64,000 nucleotides of DNA, taken from Geobacter sp. AOG1 (GTDB taxonomy: Bacteria > Desulfobacterota > Desulfuromonadia > Geobacterales > Geobacteraceae). Below are positions 46,361-54,405 of the stretch, piece by piece. The position numbers were made by a program, and so were the translations under genes. The notes beneath the pieces were generated by a model. That model did not search any database. It was given only the letters and a program-made list of their open reading frames with translations, and had not been told where the DNA came from. The stretch lies in NCBI RefSeq assembly GCF_019972315.1, contig NZ_BLIZ01000001.1:558001-622000 (forward strand). The letters run 5' to 3'. Each line of letters opens with the position of its first letter. Position 1 is the first letter of the stretch.

Positions 46361-49117
46361 CTATCCGGCATGCTCCGTTCGCACCTGCTCACCCTCACGT
46401 GCGGCCGGCAACGAGACGAAAAAGGTACTCCCCTCCCCAAGGGTGCTTTCCACCCAGACCCTTCCGCCGCACCCGCTCACGATCTCCTTCACCAGCGCAA
46501 GACCCAGGCCGGTCCCGCTGAAAACCCGCCGGTCGCTGCTGTCCACCTGGTAAAAGCGGTCGAATATCTTATCCAGGACTTCCGGTGGCATTCCGACACC
46601 CTCATCCCGTACCCAAATGGTAACGCTTTCAGCTCCGTTCCGCTGCGCACCAAGAATGACGTCCCCACCCTTGGGAGAATATTTGACGGCATTGGAGAGG
46701 AGATTGACCAGCACCCGGTGCATGTACCCCGCACTTATGGGGACTGGGGACAGATCGGGAGAAATCTGTTTAAGTATCCGATGCCGGCTGTCCCGTTTCG
46801 CGAAGAGGGCAGCCGCCTCCTCCAGTAGCGGTCCCAGTGCCAAGGGCGTCATCCCGTCAAGGGGCACGATGGCCTTCAGATTCTTGAGGTCGAGCAGGTT
46901 GGTGAGCAGTTCATCCAGGCGCATGTTCTCGCTCTGGATGATTCCGAGATACTGGCGCAGTTCGGCTTCGTCCACGCTGTTTTCCAGGAGAAACTCCGTG
47001 TATCCGCGCATGGCGGTGAGTGGCGACCGTATCTCGTGGCTGACGATGGAGAGCAGCTCGTCCTTCATGCGCACCATCTCTTTCAGGTCGGTTATATCGG
47101 ACGTGACCGCGATATGGACCCGCCTGCCATCGACCCAGGCAATCTCTTTCCGCACACACTGATACCATCTGCCGGTGAGGGTGTTCTTATAGGCAAACGT
47201 CTGCTGGGTACCCGGTTCTTCCCCCGCCGGGAACACGCAGGGGGAGGGTGCACCGCAATGAATCACGTCATGACACGGTTTTCCCTGCCAGCCGGCCCCG
47301 AAGATGGCGGTCCCATATTTGTTGAGGGCGATGAGTTTACCTGTCGCCGCGTCGACGACATAGACAATGACGCTCAGTTCGTCAAATATGGTGGAAATCT
47401 GGACGAACTGGGCATGGAAGGCATCCTCCGCCCGTTTGCGTTCGGTGATGTCCTCCACGAACCCCTCAAGGAAGGCGACGTCGCCTTTGTAGCCGCGCAC
47501 GACGCGGATGTGCAGGTTGGCAATGAAGAGTGAACCGTCACTGCGGCGATAGTCGACCTCGCCCCGGACGAAGCCGTCCGACGCCAGCGCCCTGCCGATG
47601 AGGTCGCTGCGTTGCTCGGGTCTGACAAATATCTGTCCTGGGATATCCTTAACGGCCGCAATTATTTCTTCCGGTGAGTCATAGGCGTATAACTGTGCAA
47701 GGGTAGAATTCACGTACAGGAACCGCCCCTCCACCGTGGACTGGAAAATACCGATGGGAGCATACTCGAAGATGTTCCGGTATTTTTCCTCCGACGCGCG
47801 CAACGCCTCCTCTGCCCGCCGACGGCCGGAAATGTCGCGGGCCGTCACCAGGATCCGATCCTGCCCGCCTATACGTGCTCTCCGCATGTTCACTTCAATC
47901 CAGAAAAGGCGTCCATTACGGTCCTTGCTATGCCACTCAAACTGTTGCGGATCACCCTGGGCGGCTTTTCTCATCCACTCTATCGCTTCTTTCCGGGTAT
48001 AGGGAGGCACACCGGAACTCAAGGCTTCGACACCAATGCTGCAGGCCTCCTGCCTCGAATAGCCGGACATTTCACACATGCGCCGGTTCACGTCGAGAAT
48101 GTCGCCGGTCTCCAGGTCGTGGATGAAAATGGCATCGTTGACCGAATCGAAGATCGCCTGGAAACGCTCTTCGCTAAGCTGCAACTCTTCAGCCCGCCGG
48201 TTGCTCAGGGCGATTTCCCTGACCAGCTCGGCAGTCTTGCCGGCAACGACCCTGCGCAAGGTAAAGGTCCAGATCGCCAACAGCACGACGAGTCCCACCG
48301 CGGCGGCTGCCGCTGCAACCAGGTACTTCGGGTATGTCGTCCCGAACGGCGGGGTCCCGTACCACTTTTGTTCAATGGACTTCAGCTCTGTCGGCGAAAT
48401 GCGGGCAAATCCCTGTTCAACCATCTTCAGCAGGGCTGTGTTCCCCTTTTTCACGGCCCGGTGGAACTTGCCGGAATAAAGGGGAGGAGATTGTCTGAAC
48501 TGGTCGTAGATGCCTTTTTTGTAGAGATAATAGAGCGCTGGCGGCCTGTCGACGGCAAACACCACCACCTTCTGATCTCGGGCCGCGTCAATAATGGCTT
48601 CGTAACTATTGAACTCGACAAGCTGGCTGACGCCCTGCTGCTTCAGGACGTCGATGACGGCATCGCCCGTCTTGACGGCGACCGCAAATCCCCTGAGCGA
48701 TGTGGCGTTGTTGATGCCGGAGATATTTCTGTGAAAAAAGACCGGGACGTCGATGGTGTAGTATGGCGGGGAAAAATCGTAGATTCTGGACCGGCGTTCC
48801 GTGAAGAAGATGGTATCGATGACGTCGAACTCACCCGCCTCCATCCGGCGCCGGGCCTCATCCCAGTCATAGCCGTGGATCTCGGCCCTGATGCCGGTTT
48901 TCTGTTCCCAGAGTCTCCATTGATCGATCAGGATCCCCTGGAGATGTCCCTCGCTGTCCTTGAACGCGAACGGAGGGTAATTGTTGTCCATCACCACCTT
49001 GATGACGGGGGGAGGAGTCAGCGGCGGCGGAGGTCCGGCAAGACAGACCGAGCCCACAGCCAGCATCAGCCAGACAAGAACGGACAAACCTGGCAGTCTT
49101 GCATTTCCTGCACGCAT
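46361..49117 (-). CDS. Sensor histidine kinase with periplasmic SBP_bac_3 and PAS domains
   Basis: 918 residues. A signal peptide (VGSVCLAG) leads to an extracytoplasmic solute-binding domain (~45-265) of the amino-acid/arginine type (VIKVVMDNNYPPFAFKD, FDVIDTIFFTERRS). A membrane helix (~275-297) is followed by three PAS domains with PAC motifs (VTARDISGRRRAE, EDITERKRAED, TSDITDLKE), a HisKA with SIVSHEIRSPL (His694), and an HATPase (LVNLLSNAVKYSP, DEGVGMPPE, SGTGLGLALVKE). It likely binds a small molecule in the periplasm. It converges on the sigma-54 activator (13 bp), and a terminator-like leader lies upstream. Confidence 0.92.
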   Translation of the reverse strand: MRAGNARLPGLSVLVWLMLAVGSVCLAGPPPPLTPPPVIKVVMDNNYPPFAFKDSEGHLQGILIDQWRLWEQKTGIRAEIHGYDWDEARRRMEAGEFDVIDTIFFTERRSRIYDFSPPYYTIDVPVFFHRNISGINNATSLRGFAVAVKTGDAVIDVLKQQGVSQLVEFNSYEAIIDAARDQKVVVFAVDRPPALYYLYKKGIYDQFRQSPPLYSGKFHRAVKKGNTALLKMVEQGFARISPTELKSIEQKWYGTPPFGTTYPKYLVAAAAAAVGLVVLLAIWTFTLRRVVAGKTAELVREIALSNRRAEELQLSEERFQAIFDSVNDAIFIHDLETGDILDVNRRMCEMSGYSRQEACSIGVEALSSGVPPYTRKEAIEWMRKAAQGDPQQFEWHSKDRNGRLFWIEVNMRRARIGGQDRILVTARDISGRRRAEEALRASEEKYRNIFEYAPIGIFQSTVEGRFLYVNSTLAQLYAYDSPEEIIAAVKDIPGQIFVRPEQRSDLIGRALASDGFVRGEVDYRRSDGSLFIANLHIRVVRGYKGDVAFLEGFVEDITERKRAEDAFHAQFVQISTIFDELSVIVYVVDAATGKLIALNKYGTAIFGAGWQGKPCHDVIHCGAPSPCVFPAGEEPGTQQTFAYKNTLTGRWYQCVRKEIAWVDGRRVHIAVTSDITDLKEMVRMKDELLSIVSHEIRSPLTAMRGYTEFLLENSVDEAELRQYLGIIQSENMRLDELLTNLLDLKNLKAIVPLDGMTPLALGPLLEEAAALFAKRDSRHRILKQISPDLSPVPISAGYMHRVLVNLLSNAVKYSPKGGDVILGAQRNGAESVTIWVRDEGVGMPPEVLDKIFDRFYQVDSSDRRVFSGTGLGLALVKEIVSGCGGRVWVESTLGEGSTFFVSLPAAREGEQVRTEHAG

Positions 49118-49134
49118 CACCGGGCTCCGGGACG

Positions 49135-49174
49135 AAAAAAAGCCGCACAATCATCATCTGCTGACAGGTGCGGC
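49135..49174 (-). promoter_or_regulatory. Attenuator-like terminator in the sensor kinase leader
   Basis: On the minus strand GCCGCAC (49174-49168) pairs with GTGCGGC (49148-49142) around a 19-base loop, followed by seven T (49141-49135). It ends only 17 bases before the kinase ATG and leaves no room for a promoter between. The upstream gene ends about 160 bp earlier. Confidence 0.6.
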
Positions 49175-49202
49175 CTTATTCTCCTTTGATGGTTCTGATT
49201 CG

Positions 49203-49223
49203 CAATGTAGCCGCGCTACATTG
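49203..49223. promoter_or_regulatory. Perfect 9-bp inverted repeat near candidate promoter
   Basis: CAATGTAGC and GCTACATTG are separated by CGC. A TTGACA (minus, 49244-49239) is 15-16 bp away, so the palindrome would overlap the -10 of any promoter there. It may be an operator or, in RNA, a hairpin that competes with the attenuator. Confidence 0.55.
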
Positions 49224-49332
49224 TCGTAGCAATAGTACTGTCAAATCAGGCTTCGTCAAGTACGCCCGCCGGTCACATTGCCCTTGTCCCGGTGTTGTAA
49301 ACGGCACCAGCTCCCTGAGCAAAACGCGGCGG

Positions 49333-51009
49333 TTATCCCCGCTTCAGTTCGTAAGGCCACATCATGATGCCGCCATCCAGGAAGCGTGTCTTGTCGAAGC
49401 CTGCTCCATCCAGTATTTTCTGTGCTTCATAGCCGCGAAGACTGATTTTGCAGAAGGTAACGATCTCCTTGTCCCGGGGGAGGGAGTCCAGTTTTTCACG
49501 CAGCATCCCCAGCGGAATGAGTTTCGCTCCCTCGATCCCCACCTCGGCATGTTCAGCGGGAGAACGGACATCAAGGAGGATAAAGTCGTCCCCCTCATCG
49601 AGTTTGCGCTTGACCTCCCGGGCAGAGATGCCCCGGGCATGGCCGGCAAGCTTGTTCTTGAGAATATCGGCGGCGACGAGAAGATTGTCCATGGCCGCCG
49701 AATAGGGGGGGGCATAAGCGAGATCGAGCTGGGAGAGCTGGTCGGCCGTCGCCTTGAAGGTTATGGCAGCTGCCGCCGCATCGAGGCGCTTGTCCACTGC
49801 CCCCTCGCCGACCGCCTGGAGGCCGAGGATCCTGCCGGTCTTCCGGTCCGCAACAATCTTCAGCGCAATCGGTTTGGCCCCGGGGAAAAAGTGGGCTTTG
49901 TCGGGGGCCGGAGAAAGGACGGTCTCCACCTCATATCCGCAGGCCCTGGCCTCGGTTTCGGTCATGCCGGTCTTCCCGGCGTTGACGGCAAAGACCTTGA
50001 GGATAGAGGTCCCCAGAATTCCCGGAAAGGACGCTTCGCCACCTGCCGCATTGATGCCGGCCACCCTCCCCTGCTTGTTTGCCGTGCTTCCGAGGGGGAC
50101 GAAAACCTTGGCGCCGGTGACCAGGTTAAGCGACTCGCAGCAATCGCCGCAGGCGAAGATGTAAGGATCGCTGGTCCGCATGCGGGAATCGACGGCAATT
50201 GCCCCGGTGGCACCTATCTCAAGCCCCGTCTCCCGCGCCAGGGTGGTATTCGGCCGCACACCGGGGGCAACCACGACGAGCTGCGCGGCGACCTCACCCT
50301 TATCGGCAACAACCCCCGCTACCCGCCCGGAGCCGACAAACCGGGTAACCCGGCAGGAGGTCATGACCTTGACCCCGTTCATCCGGAGATGCTTCTCCAC
50401 CAGTGCGGCCATCTCGGCGTCCAGCACCCCCGGCAGCACCTGGTCACGCATCTCCATCACCGTCACCTCAAGCCCCTGCTGTCTGAGCGCCTCCGCCGTC
50501 TCCAGACCGATGAGCCCGGCCCCCACGATGCAGGCCTGCTTACCCGCAACGGCACTGGCCTTGAGCAATTCCGCATCCTCAATGGATTTCACCGTCAGGA
50601 TCCCTTCAAGGTCGCTGTTGTCAAGGGGAGGAAAGAACGGAGTACTGCCGGTCGCAAGCACCAGCCGGTCGTAGCCGAGGGTGTATCTTCTCGCCGAGGC
50701 CGTCTCCAGAAGCTCCACCGTCCCGGCTTCGCGGTTGATGGCAACAGCCTCCGTGCCCGTAATGACCTTCACCCCCTTTACCTTGCCGAAAAAGGCCGCA
50801 TCACGCACAACACCGACCGGCGTGGTCATCAACTCCTTCACGTCGGCCACGGTGTCGGACACGTAGTACGGGATGCCGCATGCCCCGTAGGAGATGAAGT
50901 TTCCCCGGTCTACGAGCGTAACTTCAGCGTGGGGATTGATCCGCTTCGCCTTGGAAGCGGCCTTCGCCCCCGCGGCGTTGGCACCGATAACAACAATGTG
51001 CATCTTCAT
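49333..51009 (-). CDS. CoA-disulfide reductase / rhodanese fusion (CoADR-RHD)
   Basis: 558 residues. N-terminal FAD/NAD(P)H disulfide reductase: GANAAGAKAASK Rossmann start, active-site Cys44 in SYGACGIPYYV, IVGAGLIGLETAEALR (NAD), IFACGDC (FAD). From about residue 460 a rhodanese domain with DVRSPAEHAEVG and the catalytic Cys520 in VTFCKISLRGYEA. Such fusions reduce CoA disulfide or persulfide, and act on polysulfide (e.g. Shewanella Npsr). It starts at an ATG with GGAGG six bases upstream; the frame is open further but without support. It is likely the downstream end of a transcription unit with the adjacent rhodanese gene. Confidence 0.93.
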   Translation of the reverse strand: MKMHIVVIGANAAGAKAASKAKRINPHAEVTLVDRGNFISYGACGIPYYVSDTVADVKELMTTPVGVVRDAAFFGKVKGVKVITGTEAVAINREAGTVELLETASARRYTLGYDRLVLATGSTPFFPPLDNSDLEGILTVKSIEDAELLKASAVAGKQACIVGAGLIGLETAEALRQQGLEVTVMEMRDQVLPGVLDAEMAALVEKHLRMNGVKVMTSCRVTRFVGSGRVAGVVADKGEVAAQLVVVAPGVRPNTTLARETGLEIGATGAIAVDSRMRTSDPYIFACGDCCESLNLVTGAKVFVPLGSTANKQGRVAGINAAGGEASFPGILGTSILKVFAVNAGKTGMTETEARACGYEVETVLSPAPDKAHFFPGAKPIALKIVADRKTGRILGLQAVGEGAVDKRLDAAAAAITFKATADQLSQLDLAYAPPYSAAMDNLLVAADILKNKLAGHARGISAREVKRKLDEGDDFILLDVRSPAEHAEVGIEGAKLIPLGMLREKLDSLPRDKEIVTFCKISLRGYEAQKILDGAGFDKTRFLDGGIMMWPYELKRG

Positions 51010-51055
51010 GAATGGCCTCCTTGACTCTGAAATCCCTTGGGCAATGGTGATTCTA

Positions 51056-51364
51056 TTACGTTTCCTGGGGTCGCCCGGCCCGACGCCAGCCTGCCATATG
51101 TCCGTCAAGAAGCACGACATTCCGGTAACCGCGGGAGTTGAGAAGCGCTTGGGCAATCTGAGCACGGGGACCATGTTCACAGGTCACCACCAGTTCCGCC
51201 TCCTTATCGGAGGGAAGCGGCGCCATCCGAAACAGTATCTTCCAGGCAGGCGCATGGACTGCACCGGGTATGTGCCCCCGCCGGAACTCGATGCCGCTCC
51301 TGACATCGACTACGGTTGGAGCCTTTTTTGCTGCAATTTTTTTTGCCAGGTCCTGGGGCTGCAT
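51056..51364 (-). CDS. Single-domain rhodanese
   Basis: 102 residues. DVRSGIEFRRGHIPGAVHAPAWKI and the six-residue active-site loop CEHGPR are complete, so sulfur transfer or persulfide formation is plausible. No signal peptide, so it is cytoplasmic. AAGGAG lies five bases before the ATG MQPQDLAKK; the frame open further upstream is weaker. It sits 46 bp upstream of the CoADR-rhodanese start, on the same strand, so the two probably cooperate. It overlaps the small membrane gene that lies upstream only at the extended start. Confidence 0.86.
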   Translation of the reverse strand: MQPQDLAKKIAAKKAPTVVDVRSGIEFRRGHIPGAVHAPAWKILFRMAPLPSDKEAELVVTCEHGPRAQIAQALLNSRGYRNVVLLDGHMAGWRRAGRPQET

Positions 51365-51393
51365 TTCTTCTCCTTCTTCCGGAAGTGCTGCAA

Positions 51394-51612
51394 TCACTTA
51401 GCACGAAGCCTGATGTCCCGGGATATGCGGTACGCCAGCAACACAAACGGCCAGGCGTGCCAGACGAGATCAAATATATCGATCGGCCTTTTCAGCGTAC
51501 CCGCCTGCAGCATCCTGAGTTTTTCCACGATGTGGGGCTGGGGATAGAATGGCGCAAAGCCGAGGAGCAGCACCAGCGGGATGAGAAACCGGTAGTCGAG
51601 CAGGCTTTTCAT
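51394..51612 (-). CDS. Small membrane protein (often labelled RND transporter)
   Basis: 72 residues with two helices (FLIPLVLLLGFAPF and HAWPFVLLAYRIS) and a conserved middle (PHIVEKLRMLQAGTLKRPIDIFDL). This type is frequently annotated RND transporter in databases (from recall) although it is far too short for one. It overlaps the preceding methyltransferase gene by four bases. It accompanies rhodanese in this cluster. Confidence 0.6.
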   Translation of the reverse strand: MKSLLDYRFLIPLVLLLGFAPFYPQPHIVEKLRMLQAGTLKRPIDIFDLVWHAWPFVLLAYRISRDIRLRAK

Positions 51613-52307
51613 GGTTGTTCTCGTTGTGCAGACAGCCGCAGCACGTTCAGCCGCCGGTCGGCATCGAGGATAATTCCATCGCCGGTCCGGTGCCGGTCGA
51701 GAAACGCCCTGACATCACGCAAAAAAGACTCCGGCTGCTGCCGGTAGCCGGGGAGCATGCTGACGAAGAAATCTTCGTCATCGTCAAACCGGAACAGGGT
51801 CCGGAATGGTACCGTCTCCCCCACTGTCCAGCCATCCAGTAAATGCATGGCGCAAACTGCCGCCTCCCTTGCAGGACGCTCGTCGCCGCTCCCCGCACCG
51901 AAACGCTCCTTTGCCTCAGTAAGGGAGCCGCCATCCCCCGGCTCGACAACCGCAATGGACCCGTCTTTGCGCAGAAGGCCGGCTGCCATCCGCAGGCTGT
52001 CGGGCATTTCCTCGACAGAGACATGGTGAAGAGAAAGGGTGTAGATGACCAGGTCAAAGGTGCCGGCGGGGAAATCGGGCATCCCGGTCGGCGCATGCAC
52101 GAACTGCACGTTATCCGCACAAACAACGGCCCGTGCAGTTTCGAGGGCCTCAGCATCGGGGTCGCTGGCCACCACACGCCGCGCATGCTTCGCCAGGTCA
52201 CGGGTGATCCTCCCCTTGCCGCACCCTATTTCGAGGAGGTCCTTGCCGAGAATGTCACACCGCGCCAGAATCGTTGTTATGTACTGATCCGTAGGGTCCT
52301 GAATCAT
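51609..52307 (-). CDS. Class I SAM-dependent methyltransferase
   Basis: 232 residues. Motif I LLEIGCGKGRITRDLAKHARRVVASDP, FDLVIYTLSLHHVSVEEMPDSL and GSIAVVEPGDG are the standard UbiE/Methyltransf_11 layout. The substrate is unknown. Its stop overlaps the start of the small membrane gene by four bases. In this context a thiol or metalloid methylation is possible but unproven. Confidence 0.85.
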   Translation of the reverse strand: MIQDPTDQYITTILARCDILGKDLLEIGCGKGRITRDLAKHARRVVASDPDAEALETARAVVCADNVQFVHAPTGMPDFPAGTFDLVIYTLSLHHVSVEEMPDSLRMAAGLLRKDGSIAVVEPGDGGSLTEAKERFGAGSGDERPAREAAVCAMHLLDGWTVGETVPFRTLFRFDDDEDFFVSMLPGYRQQPESFLRDVRAFLDRHRTGDGIILDADRRLNVLRLSAQREQP

Positions 52308-52353
52308 GTGGAATTCCGTACTGTCTGCTCTTCTGCGACAAGCTGCCGTAGAA

Positions 52354-52590
52354 TCAATCTCCGGACCGCCGTTTTTTCTTCATGCACCGTATGACCTTTT
52401 TCACCGCTTCCTCATCGTTGGGATCGATGTCCAGGGGGGCGTTTCCGCCATCATACCCCTTGAATATCCTGAACCTGCTGCAGGATTCATAATCACCGAG
52501 ACACAGTTTCTCCCGTATGTACTCCGCCGTCCGGGGAAAATTCTCCAGGTTTTTAAAGAGCTGGCAGCAGTCCAGTAATTGACAGGCCAT
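52354..52590 (-). CDS. Small Cys-rich protein
   Basis: 78 residues with five Cys in an N-terminal CQLLDCC pattern and two more at CLGDYESC, plus a basic tail. The pattern resembles small Fe-S or zinc-binding proteins found in Geobacter, from memory; no domain is assigned. It is located between two methyltransferases on the same strand. Confidence 0.6.
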   Translation of the reverse strand: MACQLLDCCQLFKNLENFPRTAEYIREKLCLGDYESCSRFRIFKGYDGGNAPLDIDPNDEEAVKKVIRCMKKKRRSGD

Positions 52591-52658
52591 TCCTACCTCT
52601 CATTTTGCAGTGCACTAACAAATTTACCATATTCTCCGACGGACGATACGCCCTCGCG

Positions 52659-53258
52659 TTACGGCTCAAGCGGCTTGACACCCAGGATTTGCACCACCGA
52701 TGCCAGGCCGGTATGCCTGCTTCCCTCACGCACATCACGTTCCACCTGGACAGCATGGATGAACTCCAGACCGGCAAGCTCCCGTTTCAGCTCATCCAAC
52801 GACATGAGCATGTCAAGGGATTGGGGGCCACCGGTGCCATAGGCGAGTTGCTCCTTGCTGAATGCCTCCAGCACGAAGACTCCCCCCGGCTTCAGCCCCC
52901 TGACGGCGGCCTGGTGAAGCGGAATGCGAATCGCCGATGGCAGATGGCAATAGCAGGCAGTGATGCCGTCCCACTGTGCCGGTTCTATTTCGAACGCGCC
53001 CAGATCGGCATGTACCGTGGTGATGACGACACCCCGTTCCGCTGCCAGTTCCACGGCTTTACGCAGCCCGACTTCCGACCCGTCAACACCCGTCACCTCA
53101 TACCCGAGCGATGCCAGGTAGACGGCATTTCTCCCCTCCCCCTCGGCCAGAGAAAGGATCTTTCCTTTCGGAATCCGGTCCACCACGGATACGAGAAACT
53201 CGTTTGGTGCCGTGCCGTAGGCAAAGCCCGGTTCGCTGTAGCGTTCATCCCAGTCCAT
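52659..53258 (-). CDS. TehB-like SAM-dependent methyltransferase
   Basis: 199 residues. It starts MDWDERYSEPGFAYGTAPNEFLV, then motif I KILSLAEGEGRNAVYLASLGYEVTGVD. This is the TehB/thiopurine methyltransferase-like group, some of which methylate tellurite or selenite to volatile forms (established for TehB). The motif DxGxG reads LAEGEG. The start is well supported by the tyrosine-rich N-terminus. Adjacent to a CDF-like transporter. Confidence 0.85.
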   Translation of the reverse strand: MDWDERYSEPGFAYGTAPNEFLVSVVDRIPKGKILSLAEGEGRNAVYLASLGYEVTGVDGSEVGLRKAVELAAERGVVITTVHADLGAFEIEPAQWDGITACYCHLPSAIRIPLHQAAVRGLKPGGVFVLEAFSKEQLAYGTGGPQSLDMLMSLDELKRELAGLEFIHAVQVERDVREGSRHTGLASVVQILGVKPLEP

Positions 53259-53310
53259 GCAACGATCCTTTCGATATGTGTCCTTATCTGTCGTTCAACA
53301 GCTTGGCCGG

Positions 53311-53979
53311 CTAGGGGGCAGTGCCGCAACTCCCGGAGCAGGAACAGGAGCAGGCAAGCCCCCGGGCCTTCTGCAACGCCTCCCTCCCTTCGCGGAAGGA
53401 GAGACCGGCGATGAGCAGTGAACCGATGGCATCGAGGGAACCGATGCCGGTCAACGTATAGCCAACGCTGGCCAGAAGCAGAACCACCGAAAGATGCAGG
53501 CAGGTGCGGGTACAGGCGGCATCCGCCAGGATGGCGGGGGAATTGAGGGCGGTTCCGACCTTCACCTTGTAGTGGATCAAGGCCTGCATGGCTACGATGG
53601 AGATAAGGGAGACGACGATCCCCCACTTGGTAGTCACCGGCCGGTGGTGCTCAAAAAAGGAGACGAGAGCGGTCGCCACCAGTCCGCCGGCAAGGAGATA
53701 GAAGCCCCCTCCCGTTATCTGCAGGGCACGCCGCTCGAAGGGGTCCCGGTCTGCCGTCTCTCCATGACCGAGTCGTCTGACCATGTGCCAGATGCCGATG
53801 CCGGAAATCACCTCAACAAACGAGTCGAGCCCGAAACCGAAAAGTGACAATGTCTCGTCGGCAGCGCCGAACCAGACCGAGATCACCCCCTCGGCTATGT
53901 TGTAATAAATGGTGATGAGCGCCAGAAGCGCCGCGGTGCGGTAGAGCTCCCGCAGCTTGAGCATGGTGGGGCAAAACAT
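53311..53979 (-). CDS. CDF-like membrane protein with Cys-rich tail
   Basis: 222 residues with five or six helices. It resembles the cation diffusion facilitator fold, but the segment usually holding HxxxD reads GFGLDSFVEVISG, so the transmembrane metal site is incomplete. The C-terminus ends with a Cys-rich ACSCSCSGSCG tail that could bind a soft metal. Transport is therefore uncertain; a metal-sensing or metalloid role is possible. Its gene starts 332 bp after the TehB-like start on the same strand. Confidence 0.65.
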   Translation of the reverse strand: MFCPTMLKLRELYRTAALLALITIYYNIAEGVISVWFGAADETLSLFGFGLDSFVEVISGIGIWHMVRRLGHGETADRDPFERRALQITGGGFYLLAGGLVATALVSFFEHHRPVTTKWGIVVSLISIVAMQALIHYKVKVGTALNSPAILADAACTRTCLHLSVVLLLASVGYTLTGIGSLDAIGSLLIAGLSFREGREALQKARGLACSCSCSGSCGTAP

Positions 53980-54030
53980 TATTGTTGTACTCCGTCATAG
54001 CCGTAAAACGGCATTGTTCACAATTTGGCC

Positions 54031-54360
54031 TCAGTGGGTCCAGTCAATGATTTTCGTCCCGGGGCCGAGCATTTTCTCCACCGCTCCCTTGATGGCTGCG
54101 AAATGGGGACAGGGATAGCCGATGGGGTTGCCGTTCTTCATGCAGGAAGCAAAGACAATTGCTTCCGCCCCACGGTCAACCATCATTTTGGCCCTGGTGA
54201 CGGCCTTCTTGCCGGAGCAGCCGCCGCAGGACAAAAACCCGATGATCTCCACCGGACCGGTCTCCTCGAAGGCCAGAGTCCCTTCCCGGGCCACCTTGAA
54301 ATCGGTGCTGCCGGGACACATGTCCTCGGTCAACTGACAACGGATAATGCCTACCTTCAT
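54031..54360 (-). CDS. CGGC domain protein
   Basis: 109 residues. IRCQLTEDMCPGSTDF, the signature FLSCGGCSGKKAV and SCMKNGNPIGYPCPHF give seven Cys in CGGC-family spacing; members are proposed metal-binding. The chosen ATG MKVGIIRC is the family start; the frame is open 13 codons further upstream. No signal peptide. It lies 46 bp behind the nine-haem cytochrome gene on the same strand. Confidence 0.85.
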   Translation of the reverse strand: MKVGIIRCQLTEDMCPGSTDFKVAREGTLAFEETGPVEIIGFLSCGGCSGKKAVTRAKMMVDRGAEAIVFASCMKNGNPIGYPCPHFAAIKGAVEKMLGPGTKIIDWTH

Positions 54361-54405
54361 AGTGGTGTCCTTTCCAATCGTTTCGGTACTGGTCCACATT
54401 CCACG

